A stretch of 64,000 nucleotides of DNA. Source: Microcebus murinus. Lineage: Eukaryota > Chordata > Mammalia > Primates > Cheirogaleidae. Below, piece after piece: positions 36,971 to 49,689 of this stretch; the stretch's first letter is position 1; the number at the start of each line of letters is the position of its first letter. The notes beneath the pieces are model-generated. The model was not told the origin of the DNA. It searched no databases and saw only the letters and a list, made by a program, of their open reading frames with translations. The translations under genes and the position numbers were made by a program. The stretch is from the NCBI RefSeq assembly GCF_040939455.1, contig NC_134116.1, positions 73,425,900 to 73,489,899 of the forward strand, given 5' to 3'.

Positions 36971-39764
36971 CCGAGGTTCCAGTTTCAAAATACCATCCCA
37001 CTATTGTGCTACTAAATGGAACCTGGCTGATTCCAGGTTTGGGACAGGGAACAAAGTAGGTGGGCCTTGTACTAGAAAGCACAAAATCACCCAGACACTA
37101 GTGGGTCACGTCACAAGAACATAACAGCACCTTTTACGCTGGTCAAATGTTGGATGCTCTAAGCATCAAAATGAATGACTGGGGCTGATTGAAACATGTT
37201 GAATATATATAAAAATCTATCATTCTCAAACAATGCTCATAAAAGAAAAAATATCTTCACCTTGAGAGCAGCTCGGGGACGATTGAGGCTGTTCACTCTA
37301 ACCAGCACCTTAACCTAATCCACGACTCTGCGTCTCGAATCCAGAATACTCTGGTCTTGATTTGAACCTGGACCAAGAGCACAGCTATCCTTTATGTGTG
37401 TCTGGAACAAGCAGTAAAGGTGACGACCGAAACTAGATTTCTCTCCTCTAAATCACTTAAGAAGTTTCACCAGAAAAAGATAACATACATAAACACCATC
37501 TTCTCATTTTAAAAATGAAACTGACAGAATCTTCCAGGATTTCCCTAGTACTACAAAATTCTCTAAAATGTTTTAAAGACAGTGACAAGGAAAAAACCCT
37601 AAGTTTCAGACCCCAATTAACAAATACACCTTGCTAGTAAATATTCTTCCTGTGTTTCTGGCCGCCCCACCCTTGTTATTTTTTCTAAAGTTTGCATTTG
37701 TGCCATTTCAAGAATAAATAGCAATTTCTTCTTTAATATTTATGAGAACTGGAATCACTTTTTTATATTGATTAAAAAATTTTTAAACACCAAACAAAAT
37801 CCTATTTCAAAACTTAAAGAGAATATACATTTGTTCTTTAAAGTTCACCTGCTTTAGATAATTTCTTTCTCTTTACACATTGACATGGTAAACTAACATC
37901 TAATCCATGCTAACCCATCCAAGCCATACTAATGAAATAAACAGTAAAACATCACAGGATGAAGGATACAATCTTTGTACAAATATATGCAAAAAGACAC
38001 TTCAAAAAGGGATATAAAATATCCATTTTCTTGCAGAAAATAAGTTTATCATGTCAGAAAAAGACTCCTGGAATAAGTTCTGTCTGGATTTTGGCAGAGT
38101 CTTAATTCTCTCCTGTCTCTACCAACAGTCAGAGAACCTTCTCTAGGGGCCCTATTTTTCTCCTTTACATTGTACAGACCTTTGTTTAGAGATCTGCCCA
38201 ACAATCCCTATAAATTCTACAGAATAGTTTTATATAGGTTCGTATAAAACACAATTTTAGTCATGTTTTAGAAAGCTACCATCACACCTTCTACCCTAAC
38301 TTTGGGCAGGCTCTTCATTTTTTTGTCTGGTACTAGAATAAGTTTTTAGTGCTAAAACAACTTTGGAAGGTGATCCCATAAAACAAAGACCTTAAGGCAG
38401 GAGCTTTTGAGCACTTCAGAAAAGTACAGCTTCTATTCATCTCCAGTCTGAGATTAAGAGACCATCCGCTGTTTACACTGGGTTGCAATACTCGTTTGCA
38501 TTTCAAATAGTTTTATTGTGCAGACATTAAATATTGCTCTTAAATATTAAATATTAAAATGTTTTGGACAATGCAGACAGAAATAGAACATCAGGCAAGG
38601 AAAGAAACCAGTTGAGTTATAATAATAGACTTGTCCCTCTTCTATGCCTTCTGCAGCCAGGGAAGAGATTTCAGCCCAGCTTTCAGAAAAATCTAGGGCC
38701 TGCTTTCTGAAAACTCATCTCTGTTTGGTATAAACCATTTTTTTTTTCTGCACAAATACTCCATTTCACTAAGAGGGAAAAAATAGAACAACAACAAAAA
38801 AAGGGGATGCTTTTCTGTCGTGTGCTACAAGGGCCAGGTGTGACACTTCTTAAAGTCATAGCGGATATCCCACCGTGGTGAAGGAGCTGTCGTTTCGCTT
38901 TTCACTACGCGATCTTTCCACGCAGAAGAGCTCTTTCGGAGAGATTGGAAACTGCAATCCTACATGCCCCAAAGGACATCTTGGGGTCTGGTTTTGGTAC
39001 CCATGATCATTCCCTGCCAGCAGGAAACCACTCTCCACCAATATTTAGGCGTATTGCACAGTGGTTCAAGCACCGGGCAACTGACAATTTCTGCAAATCT
39101 TGTACTTACCAACACATTCTCAGTGAAGAATTTATTCACCATTTTCTAAATCAACCCTCAGCAAAAACTCCATTTGCTAAGAGTGGTGTGATTTTTCTGT
39201 CAACTACGAAAGTTGTGACTAAGCCGAGTTTGCTGTTGCAGCTCTTCCTCCGGAAGAACTGGGCGCTCTGGCAGTCACCCTGTCCCCCAGCCGCCTCCCC
39301 TCCTTGTATCCGCTGCTCAACATTAATTTCAGCACATACTAAAGAGCCTGTAAATTATGGAAAACACCTTTTCTTTGTATTTTCACTGCCTTTTCAGAGG
39401 CAAAGAGGTGAACCATGATTTTCCAGGGTAATTAATCAAAGAAACCTATATTTCATTGACAACGAACATGCAACCTCCAGGGCCTCTATAACAGCTCCAG
39501 GGCTCTTCCTGCCTTCTCACCAATTACACCGCTGGCCACTACTACACACAGACCAAGTCAGCTGCGACCCCACTGCCGGGGTGCCGTGACAGCAGGAACG
39601 ACCTTCTATCTCTGAGCTTTTCTTTCATCTCAAAGAGAACATTCTTCATGAGTCTTAATGGCACAGGCTTAAGTGGTTGAAGTCATCTTTACCTGTAGCT
39701 GCTCTACTTGCCAGCGTGGAGGCTATCATCTGGCATCCCTTGAATAAGATCCCCAGAAAGATCT
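36971..39764. other. Unique AT-rich sequence
   Basis: 2.8 kb in which I recognise no interspersed repeat. Poly-A and poly-T runs only. An open frame at 38945-39418 (157 codons, plus) has no domain. The lack of repeats may hint at constraint, but I see no exon. Confidence 0.5.
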
Positions 39765-40430
39765 TTAATAAGATCCTGCTTTTCTTTTTAAGACAAGCAC
39801 CCTTGGCGAGAAGTGGAACTCAATCAATCGACTCCCCAGAATAAGGTCCCAGCCCAAGCCACAGGCAGAGCTATTATGACACCCGTGTCCTAGTCCCTGT
39901 GTCATGCTGGCAGGCTCCCGGCTACTAGAGCCTGCTAAAATCTGACACTGTCCGCTTGGAAAGCAGTTTCTGGAGTTCCATCTCTCCTGTGCAGACAGTT
40001 CTCTCCAAGGAGCGGAGGTGGCAGCAGCAGCGGGGTCCTGGGGCTGTCTCCCGAGGAAGCTCTGAGCACCCGGTGATGGCTTTGGTTTATCAAAAAGAAG
40101 TTCGGGGAAAGGTTCCCAGAGCACAGACTCCATGGAAGACTGGCTCCCAGACGCGATCATGTCCCTTGCAAAGACTTCATTGAACTCCCCCTTCAAATCT
40201 TTCTCCGGACGGGCCTGGGGGGTATTAATGTGTCTGTCTGCTTCGACTTTATCTTCATCAGTTACTCTGTCTTGAAACTCCTGCTGTCTCCTTGGGGCAG
40301 CCTCCCACAGCCACCCTCCTGTCGCCTGACTCACCGCTTCAAGAAGCAGCTCTCTCGTGCCAAGCTCGGAGATGCCACCAAGGTCTGGGGTGAACCCCTC
40401 CGTCCAGATGCCCATGAAGAATGCGGCCAC
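39765..40430 (-). other. Unexplained long open reading frame (hypothetical)
   Basis: A minus-strand frame of 221 codons, 216 from the first ATG (40413-40415), starting MGIWTEGFTPDLGG. It is polar and acidic in its first half (QEFQDRVTDEDKVEADRH), then rich in Ser, Pro and Ala, with no membrane segment, signal peptide or known motif. It is not repeat-derived as far as I can see. At this GC level a frame of this length can arise by chance. It could be an exon of an unannotated transcript. I do not recognise a family and do not assign a function. Confidence 0.2.
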
Positions 40431-40984
40431 CAGGCCGGGTGAAGCAGCACTTCATCAGGCTTTGCGATGTCACTGGACGATCTCCATCCTGACATCGTCG
40501 TGCCTTTGCCTATGTTCTCTCCTCAAGGACCTGAAACCGCCCCAGCCTCCACGGTCCTGCGGGGCAGCTCGGCCCACAGGCACGAGGGCACCTCAGCCCC
40601 TCCGCCCCGGGAGGGCACTCGGGCAAAAGCACAGGCCCACGTCTGCCCCTGGCTCCGGCCCCCACCTCCCCTAGCGGGGAGTCACACAGCAACCGCCCAG
40701 TGTGACCCTGGAGCTCGTGTTATTTGATTATAATCTCCACCATTCAAGCCCTCCCACAGGCGGGCTTGTCTCCCAGTTGCACAGGAACACTGGATAAGAA
40801 CATTCCTTAACTTGCACAAAGGACTGGTGGTCCTATGCCCTGCCTCTTCCAGTGTCCAGAACACACAAGTGTATATTTAGCCGTGTGGAGTAACCAACAC
40901 ACCAAATCATCATCGTAGGAGGATTATGATCACTTGCTATCCACCACCACCAAAGCCTCCACTCAGAGAACTGAAGTTCAGTGA
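40431..40984. other. Unique sequence
   Basis: GC-rich to about 40720, then AT-rich. No feature recognised. Confidence 0.5.
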
Positions 40985-41095
40985 AGAGCTGTGCATAAGA
41001 ACCACTTAAAAAAATTATAAATTTTTAATTAAAAATACAAATTCCCTAGACCCTACCCTAGGAGTTTCTAATTTGGTAGGTGCGGAATTTGAGGA
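40985..41095 (+). mobile_element. MER5-like hAT MITE fragment
   Basis: 'gtgcataagaaccactta', 'aaatacaaattccctagacc' and 'ggagtttctaatttggtagg' resemble MER5A/B, with an AT-rich expansion (41008-41040). Terminal repeats are lost. Confidence 0.6.
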
Positions 41096-42825
41096 TGACT
41101 TATCTGGCCCTTGGAGCCACTGGTAGGGAGTGGATCATCCGCACCCCCATCGTTAGCTCTGCCCTCCTGTGGCTGGGTACTTGCTCAAGGGTCGTGCCAT
41201 TTCCCTTTGTCTTTTTCCCCCACGTCGGTTCCTCAACTGCAAGAAGGCAAGAGGTTACACTGGCTTGCCTCATGGTAACTTTTTGCTGGAGCATAGAGAA
41301 GTGGCCTGAAGATAGACCCTCTTCTCGTCTTTTGTGAAAGGTCCCACCCACCGAGAAAAATGACATTAGATGTTCCTGAGGGAAGATGAAGCGGAGTCAC
41401 AGGGCAGGTTTCTCCCAGACCAGGAAAGGGAAAGCCGTGGCAGAGAACCATGCAGAGCCGTGAGACACAGCCCTGAGAGGCTGGCAGGCCTCAGCGAGGA
41501 CAGGCTGCGGGCGTATGTGTAGCCAGGCCCCGTCCCAGAGCCTGGGGTCCCCGCTTGACAAAGGGCAGCATGGAAGTGCACGAGTTGGACAAGCAGAACC
41601 AGCAGGGGACACCCAACGTAGACTCATTAAAAAGGGAACTGGATTACAACACACTCAGGCAGGCTCGCGAAGCTGCGCCCACGTCCAACGCTGGAGCCCA
41701 GAGCCCACAGGCCACCAGTCAGGGCGGTGAGGCCCGAGCAGGCGGGAACCCTGGAGCACAAGCTGGAACCCCAAAAGGCTGGGCTGACCCGTATCGGCCC
41801 CTGTTGCCTCTGGCCTTGGTAACAGGGTAAGCTACAGAACCCAAGGATTTCCTCATCCAGGGAGCTGAACACGCACGCCGGAGCCAGGAGCCAGGGAGAC
41901 GAGGGAGGCTGGGAGAGGAAGGGGCAGCAACTGCGGGCCAAGCTGCTGCTCCACGCCAGGGAGGCGAAGGAGCGGAGGAGAAACAAAGGCCAGCGTGCCA
42001 CAAACCGGCTGTGGCCTCCCTCCTTCCTCCAGCTCTCCAAGGGAGAGACCCTCCTCGACCCTCGCCAAACACACGAGGAAAAGGAGTTCTGGGAGACGTA
42101 GTTCAGCCTCGCCGAGTGGGCACATGGCGAAGCCATCACTGGAGCGACAGGGGCTCTGGACGCCACAAGGACGTCACGAGTGGACAGAGACGGGACTCCC
42201 CCCAGTGCTCTGCTGTGCAAGGGGGCGGGAGCCCTAGCAAGACCGCGTGGGGAATCTCAGTACGGATGAACACTGATGAGGTGGAACCCAGCAGGCTCCC
42301 GGAAATGCACGCAGGGAGACCACCTGCGGTGGGCTCCCTCCCAACTGCCATCATGAGTTTCTGTGTAATGTTACGACTGTTTTTTATCATTAATCATTAG
42401 AAGAAACGACACCATGAGCACGGCTGCTGTGTGTATACATGGCTCACCTCGAGGGCACTGTTTTCTTTGCTGCCTTGTATCTAAGCTCTAGGTAAAAGAC
42501 CAATGTCAAAATGACCCAAAGACGCCACTAACTGAAGGATGCAAGTAGTTCACAGGCCATTTGGGTTCAGAAACATACTTCTTCTGAGGATTTCTGAGCA
42601 GTCTCCTGATATTTGACATCTTAGAAACCATGATGTCCTTTCCCATAACAATGGCTATTGATAACCACGTCCATGATGCCCTGGGTGTGGCTGAATTTCT
42701 GCCCTGGCCAGGACACGCCCCGCCACCTCTGTGTTAATGGCCGGGCCTGTTCTGCCCCAGAGTCTGCAGTTGTGTTCTCGACCCGCCCAGAGACTTCCAC
42801 ATACACTCTTTAAAGTGCTGAGAGT
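41096..42825. other. Unique, GC-rich sequence
   Basis: Overlapping open frames up to 197 codons (41627-42220 minus) without domains. No repeat recognised. Confidence 0.5.
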
Positions 42826-43159
42826 GGGCCAGGCACGGTGGCTCACGCCTGTAATGGGAGGCCGAGGTGGGAGGATCGTTCAAGGTCAGGAGTTCGAGAC
42901 CAACCTGAGCAAGAGTGAGACCCCCATCTCTACTAAAAATAGAAAGAAATTAGCCGGACAACTAAAAATATATAGAAAAACTTAGCTGGGCATGGTGGCA
43001 CGTGCCTGTAGTCCCAGCTCCTCAGGAGGCTGAGGCAGGAGGATCGCCTGAGCCCAGGAGTTTGAGGTTGCTGTGAGCTAGGCTGACGCCACGGCACTCA
43101 CTCTAGCCTGGGCAACGGAGTGAGACTCTGTCTCAGAAAAAAAAAAAAAAAAAAAAAGA
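42826..43159 (+). repeat. Strepsirrhine-type Alu, full length
   Basis: Starts 'gggccaggcacggtggctca' with the RNA polymerase III A box ('ggctcacgcctg') and B box ('gttcgagacc'). It has the strepsirrhine middle insert ('aaaaatagaaagaaattag', 'ctaaaaatatatagaaaa'), the right arm 'gctgacgccacggcactca' and a 20-plus-base A tail. A short stretch after 'cctgtaat' (the 'cctagcactctgg' part) is deleted. Confidence 0.96.
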
Positions 43160-43264
43160 ATAAGCCAGTTTGCATCTTGGACCCAAGCTGGAGAAAGAAC
43201 AATAGGAAAAGAAGTAAATATGCATTGGCCACCTCACTAAATACTGACAGCCATTCAAGTTTTT

Positions 43265-43400
43265 TTATTCAGCAAGCACACATATAGCGTTTACTATGTA
43301 CCAGGCCCTGTTTGAAGCACTTGACAAGCATTAACTCATTTAACTGTCATAATGACTCTGCGAAGTAAATATTATCTTAATCTCCATTAATAATTGGGCA
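43265..43400 (-). repeat. MIR SINE, minus orientation (5' part)
   Basis: 'gtttactatgtaccaggccc', 'aagcattaactcatttaact' and 'gtcataatgactctgcgaag' are the reverse of the MIR 3' half. Confidence 0.8.
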
Positions 43401-45689
43401 TAGTGGTTTCCATAGCACTGGGCCCTAAACGTCAACAAAAGTGAGAGCAACGGTGAACGCTCCTACACCGACAGCCAGGAGACACACCTCCAAAGGGATC
43501 CCAAGGATATCTGAGAAGAATGTGAAGGGGCTAGATTGACCCATTTGATTTTATTGTTGGTTCTAGGGGCTTAAGAAACCCAGATTTCATGAGGTTGCCT
43601 TGAAAACATGATTTAAAAAATATATATATATATAAAAATTATCAATCTCGACAGAGTTTCATAGCAAAGGGTGCAAACTCAGATCTCTGCAAGGGCCAGA
43701 CAGTGACACAAATCAGTGAATCTGTAGAAATATACAGCATTTGCCCCGTTAAAAGGGAAAAATAGCTCCTCAGACTCGGCCAATTTGTTCAGACACTCCA
43801 CGTTTTTCCAGAGGAGTTAGAAATCCACGTTTTTATGCCAAATCTCCCTATTTTTAAATGTCGTCAACTAATTCAGTTTTTAGAACACTGGGCAAGCTAA
43901 CCAGAACGCACTTGCTAGGGGCTCCTGGGTCTTGGGCTTCCCTCCTCTGCGCCACTCTTTGCGGCGGCTGGCGGCTGCCTGTCGCACCGCGGCCCTGCAG
44001 GGGATATCCCCGTGAGAAACACGACGCCCCTCAGCTTCTGGTGGGAGAAACGGGGGCCCCGGGCCCCGTGCGAGTCTGTGTTCCCTGCCATGAGCTACAA
44101 TGGGCAGGAAGTTTTTCTCCTCCCTGGAGTTTCTTTCCAGATCTTTTGAAAGCGCTTTATAAAAGATGCCAGCCTTATTTATTCCCGGGGCAATCCAAGG
44201 GAAAGGAAATAAACGGTAAACTTCATAATTGTCTCCCAGAGTTATCCCTTTGAACCAACAGCCAAAAAGGCAAGACTATTCTGAGATTTCTCTAACTAGT
44301 TCCAGCGTGCCTGTGTCTCCCTCTTCACCAGTTTCTTGGGCGTTCTTCTTCTGCTTGGGGAGCTGTCGTGAAAGACTCGGAAGAACCCAAAGTCCCACGG
44401 GCTCCTGCTCCAGGGTGGCCTGACCCTGTGCTCTCAGGGCCGCTCAGACCTGCAATGCCCATCGGTCCCAGCTGTCCTGCCGCGGCCTTGGCTTGCTGTC
44501 GCTTCCCTCAGTCCCTCCAGGCCCCTCGACCCCGAGAGCTGGAACTAGGTCTCTCTCTCGTTGAGTGCCACCAAACTAACCCTTAGCCCGGCATCCAACG
44601 CAAACCCCTAGGTAGGTGCCAGTAATCCAAAAAAAAAAAAAAATTCGTTTAGAACAACTCGATGTAGGAATGAACAAATACCCTGCGACATTTTGTGGCA
44701 TTTTACTCGGTTGACCACGCACTGCCTTTGTGTAATCTCAGACGCCCTGACTTCCGGGACACTGGGCACGTCTCTCTGCCCCGAGCAGGGCTGGCGCCTC
44801 CCTCTCTGGCCCCGCGTGCCACCCACCTCCCCTCAAGTGGCTCTAAGGCCACTGGGGCTCTTCCTCCGCTGCCTCTGCCGAGTCCCCAGAGGCAACGGAA
44901 GGCTCAACCTGGAGACCAATGTCAACGGGGTTCCGTGGCCATGCGACCTTGGGAGGCGGCAGGCTGGCTTAGGTAGGTCCCTTGTTTCCTGGCAGCAGTG
45001 CTTCCCAGAGCCTTTGGTGGACTGGTACCCGCTGAGAATAATTCCCAGTAGGGTGCTTCGACATCACTTACCTCTGAAAGCTCCCTTTTGAGGAGCGCCC
45101 TAAAGGTGAAATGTTCTATGGATCACACCCCGGGGGAAACCCATTCTAAAACTAAATAAATAAATAAATAAGCCAACTGAAACAATTCCAGACTGGGCTC
45201 TACCTAGGAGAGAAGACTGCAAGGACGATGAGTGACAGTTCTTGATCTTCAGGTGTACAGAGGCCTCAGAAGTTAGAGAGAGGTCGCTTCCCCTTCAACG
45301 AGTCGCTACTAAATTGTTGGGGTGCACCGTGGCTCGGTCACTCAGTTCTAGCGAGTGGAATGACACAATTCATGGCCTTGAGGAGTTTCTCCCTTTTTTG
45401 ACCCAGTCCCTGCCATGGTCTGTCACAAAGCCCAAGAGGAAAGTGGCTTGGTCAGTCTGTTCTCACAGGGGGATGATAACTGTGGATTAGAAAATAAAGC
45501 ACCTTAGTAGAACATTCAGAACCTGACATAAGTTTGTCAGACAAGAAACGCAATGTGAAAAGATCCAAGATAATAGATAATCTTTGGGAAGAAACAATTA
45601 GTGAGCAGAGAGAGAAAAAAAGAGCCCAAAAGAATTACAGAGGAAAAGCCAGAGAAGAATAAAGTCGGGACGCTGCATCACTAGCAGCA
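43401..45689. other. Unique sequence with simple repeats
   Basis: AT-rich to about 43900 (AT run at 43618-43634), GC-rich to about 45000. (TAAA)n at 45153-45171. No exon recognised; the frame at 43858-44253 lacks features. Confidence 0.5.
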
Positions 45690-45865
45690 GCGGTGGCTAA
45701 CGTGTACCGAGCTCTGGCAGTGTTCCAGAAGCTTGACATTATCTTATGGAACCCCCACAAGTGCCCGCACATGAGCCCAGAGAGGGTAAGGAATTGCCCA
45801 AGGTCACACAGCTAGTACGTGGTGGTGGAGTTGGGACATGAAACAGTCTAACTCCAGAGTTGTGT
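45690..45865 (-). repeat. MIR SINE, minus orientation
   Basis: 'ggctaacgtgtaccgagctc', 'gaattgcccaaggtcacaca', 'gctagtacgtggtggtggag' and 'cagtctaactccagagtt' match the reverse complement of MIR. Confidence 0.88.
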
Positions 45866-46149
45866 GTAGAGGAATTCAGGGGTGGAGGAGATCGAAGAAA
45901 AAGAATAGAGACAATAGCATCGATAGCACAGGAGCACAAGTAAGATGAAGACTGGGAAGTACCTTGGATTTGACATTTATGACGTTTAGAGAGTGCACTT
46001 TGTAAAACTGAGTCCCAGAAACCAGACTGTTGGGGAAAAGGCAGTGATCGGACGCAAGGGAAGTAGCTGGGTGTGCTGCATTTATCTGAGAAATTTGAGC
46101 TCAAAGGAAAACAACTGCCTGGAAGTACCTTAGTAACTCTTAATCTGTG

Positions 46150-46520
46150 TACTAGTCAACACCCGTGTCCTAGAGAGGATATACCAGTTGCTTTAACAAC
46201 CCCTAAATCTCGGCAGCGTAAAACTAGAGGATTTTACTTGCCGTCCTTATTGGAGTCCAGTGAGGCTTGTGGAGGAGGGGCGCTCTGCTGCACACGGCCA
46301 CGCAGGAAGCCTGGCTCCTGCCAGCGCGTGGCCCGCCCATCTTCTCAGGCCTCAGAGCCCTCTGCTGAGTCTCTGACTCTTCAGGCAGGCGGGCAGGCAC
46401 TGTGGTGACGATGGGAGGGAGGAGTTAAGTGCTAGGCTGAGAAGCGCTGTACGTCACTCCCACCCACATGTGACTAGCCGCAACGTGTTCAAATGGCCCC
46501 ACTCTAACCAGAGGGTCATC
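46150..46520 (-). mobile_element. Possible old LTR, minus orientation
   Basis: 'ttgctttaacaacccctaaa', 'ctcggcagcgtaaaac', 'gtccagtgaggcttgt' and the 'gtacgtcactcccacccaca' to 'tgtgactagccgcaa' end recall MLT1-like or similar LTRs read backwards. Family uncertain. Confidence 0.4.
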
Positions 46521-48655
46521 TGAAAAACCCGGTTCAGGTGCGTGCCCATGAAGAGAAGCAATACACCATTAGCTCCTCCTCTCTCTGAGCCCCTCTGCCA
46601 TGACTCTTTTGTTCTTCCTCTGCTCACTAGCCATGTGGTAGGATGAAGAGCCCAGGTGCCGGGAGGCCCTGGTTTCTTTTCTACTTTCGTCTCAAACATG
46701 AACTTGAAGTCTGGTCTTGGTAATGCCCGCCACCCTCCCCCGCTTCATCTCCTCTCACCGGCCCAGAGTCGGCCTCTCCCTGTGGCGCTGGAGTTCTGCC
46801 TCCACGGAGACTGGTGGCCCTAAGCTGGCCCTGAAATAAGAGAAGCAATTATGGGATCAAAGGAAATGCAGAGCAGAAGAAAGTCCCACGCCCTCTGACA
46901 AGCCTCCCCTGTGCTGACCATTCTGGGGGAAGTCGTCACTTAGGAAACGCCGATGAGTAGGGAAGGCAGGAAATGATGGGAGCTTGGAGAATGCTCACCT
47001 CTCCTAAACTGCTAGCTGGGTATCAGGGCCTGGGAATGTGGCTTCTTGTTGCCAGATCCTCACATTTTTCAAGAACAGCCGGAAATCTGGATTTTTATTT
47101 GGGAACTGATTTTTTTTTTTTTAATTGGTTCAAACAAAATTTCTGTGAGCCAAATTTAATCAACAGGCTAACCACTTGCTTCCTCCAGCTTGTAGTCTGG
47201 AACGTGACTCCAGGAACTCCAACCTCATCAGCATTATGCTTCTTGGGGAGACAAGAGGAGGTCAGTCTCTGGCACTCCCTGAATAGCCAGCATCATAAGG
47301 AAGTGAGGACTAGGGCAGAGAGGAATCTCACGCAGGAGCACCTGTGATAAACCTGACCCTGGAACAAGTTATCAGATGCTGGGTGATGTACAGAAAGTGC
47401 CAGAAACTAGATGCCACTTCTTGGCATCTATAAGTGGGTACACACAGTCTAGAGCACACGAAGGCTAAGTTGGAGATGGGGTGTGAAGAATCCCTTTCTC
47501 TGGGAGACCTTCCACCTCTCATCACCTCCTATATATCCTGCCATGATGCTGCCAAACTCTGCCCCACTGCTGAGGTTCTAATACACTTGCTTTACTCTCT
47601 GCAGCAATGCAACTCTAAGCCACTGTGGTCTCAGCAAATATTTATACTTAGAAAAGGCGACCTGTACATAAACAAGTTACAGAAGGCCAATAGTGATTTA
47701 TTTCCATGCAATATATATTGCCTTGGAGTTTGGGCTTTTTTCCCTTCTCGTTAAGCCACAGTTGAAAAGGCTTCAAATCAACTCTGAGTACGGTTTTCCA
47801 AAGGAAAAAGCAATAGCACTACTCTAGCATTGAACTGGAACTAGATGCATCAGTATCAACTTGGGAGTTTTCAATATAGACACAGATATATAAACAGTTG
47901 CAGATGTTGCATGTGTATGTATAAATATATGTGCACTTACATGTGTATACATATATTTTCAGAGCTCTCTCTGCTGAAGGGGCCTGGAGGCAATGACAGT
48001 CCAGTACCAATGAGCACACTGAGTGCCCTAACTTGGTTTCTAAATATCATCATTCACTAAAAAGAACCAGAGCTGCTCAGAGAAATAGCTGATTCTAATC
48101 CTGGATTAGAAAAAGCACAAGGGTTGTTTTTTTCTTTTTTTTTTTGCCACAAAATGAGACAATGTTCAAAGAATTTGGGGGACAAAAAGCATAGGAACTA
48201 GCTTGGAAGGGGACCCCACTGACCTAATCTAGAAAAATTTGAGCATCTAAGTATATACCGAGCAGCCAAGGAGACCCCCACACAGTGCTGCCAGTGCCTG
48301 GTGGAGAAGCTGAGGCCAATACTGAATTTGAAATATGCAAAATGGGTGCAAAAATATTTTAGCAAGGCAAACAAGAGCCGTCAATGGATGCCACGTCTGG
48401 TGGGTAGAGGTATGAGGAAAAACAGGGTAATTTCAGAACGTCTCTTCACAAAATGCCAATCAAATACAAAGGGGAAAATGGCTGCTTTATATGGAGAAGC
48501 CTGGAAGACACTAACTGGCCCAGATGATGACGATTGATGTTTCAGTAGAACCAGTCAGTATCGTGTACCTGCTGATGGGAGCCACTGAGACGTAGTTAGG
48601 AGTAGTTGCCCTCTGAATACTAGGCTTATGCATGAATTCCTAAACGCTTTGTTAA
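46521..48655. other. Unique sequence
   Basis: Contains T-rich runs (47110-47122, 48135-48146) and an AT/GT-rich stretch at about 47875-47965. Open frames at 46973-47347 and 48301-48537 have no recognisable product. Confidence 0.5.
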
Positions 48656-48705
48656 ACTTGTCTATCCTTTCCAAATATTCTACAATAAACATGCATTTTC
48701 TAATG
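48656..48705 (+). repeat. Old L1M 3' terminus
   Basis: 'cctttccaaatattctacaa' followed by 'taaacatgcattttct' resembles the very end of L1ME/L1M5 3' UTRs. Short. Confidence 0.45.
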
Positions 48706-48729
48706 GAGGGACATCATAATAAAGTACAT

Positions 48730-49670
48730 GAAGTGTACACTTGATGATTTCTTATTTATGCATACACACTGACATTGAACAATTCCAACACCTTAGGAAG
48801 GGTCCCTTAGGAGGCTTCCCTGTGGATACCCCACCATCAGAAGTTTGCATTATTCCAACTTTTATTATTTCACCTATTCTCGAATTCCACATAAATGGAA
48901 TCACATATGTTCTCTTTTGTGTCTGCCTTCCTTTGCTCAAAATACCTGTGAGACTCACTCATGTTGTAATGTCTACCAATAGTTTTCTCCTTTTGACTGC
49001 TGTGAAGTATGCCGCTGTATGGCTAGATCACCATTTATCCATTCCTTTCTTGGCAGAAAGTCAGGGTTTTTTTCAGTTTGGGGCTGTTATAATATAGATA
49101 CCATGTGCTCTCTTGAACATTTCATTCTGTGGAACTTAGGCATTGCTAAGACACAGTATAGACCAGGGGACAGTCAACTTTTTCTGTAAAAAGTCAGATA
49201 GTGAATGCTTAGGCTGTGCGAGCCACACATTCTCTTTCCTAATGAGCCAACTCCGCCATAGACAGTAAGTAAACACATGGGCATGCCTGTGTAATAAAAT
49301 TTTATTTACAAAAGCAGGTGGTGGGCTGGATTTTGCCCATGGGCTGTGCAGTTTAATGAACCCTGGTGTAGATGGTTGGTTTGCTTTAGTAGAAACTGCT
49401 GAATGGTTTTCCAAAGTGGCTGTTCATTTATACTCTCAGCAACACTTTACAAGAATCCACATTCTTGTCAACACTCAGAAGTGCTAGTCTTTTTAGCTTT
49501 AGCCATTGCTGTAGGTGTGTAGTATGTCTCACTGGGGGGAGTTTAATGTGTGATTCTATGACACTAACGATGCTGAGCACTTAAAATATGTGTATGAGCC
49601 ATTCACATTTCTTCTCTTGCGAAGTGCTTGTTGAAGTCTTTCGGACACTTTCGACTGGGTTGTGTTTGTC
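48730..49670 (-). mobile_element. Ancient L1 3' region, minus orientation, interrupted by MER20
   Basis: 'cataaatggaatcacatatg', 'actgctgtgaagtatgccgc', 'atggctagatcaccatttat', 'cagtttggggctgttataat', then after the MER20, 'ggttttccaaagtggctg', 'ttagccattgctgtaggtgt' and 'gcgaagtgcttgttgaagtc' are antisense L1 ORF2 end and 3' UTR in the correct order. Confidence 0.85.
49164..49365 (+). mobile_element. MER20 (hAT-Charlie MITE) nested in L1, with 8-bp target duplication
   Basis: Starts 'caggggacagtcaacttttt' and ends 'gtttaatgaaccctg', with internal 'tctgtaaaaagtcagatagt', 'ataaaattttatttacaaaa' and 'gctggattttgcccatgggc' matching MER20. The flanks gtatagac (49156-49163) and gtgtagat (49366-49373) agree at 6 of 8 bases. 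Confidence 0.9.
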
Positions 49671-49689
49671 TCGGATCTGTGGGAGAAAC

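Noticed and set aside
48301..48537. Small basic open frame ending in an Asp run (78 codons, GTG start)
   Set aside because: No family recognised, no ATG at the start and no support for transcription; likely chance in old sequence.
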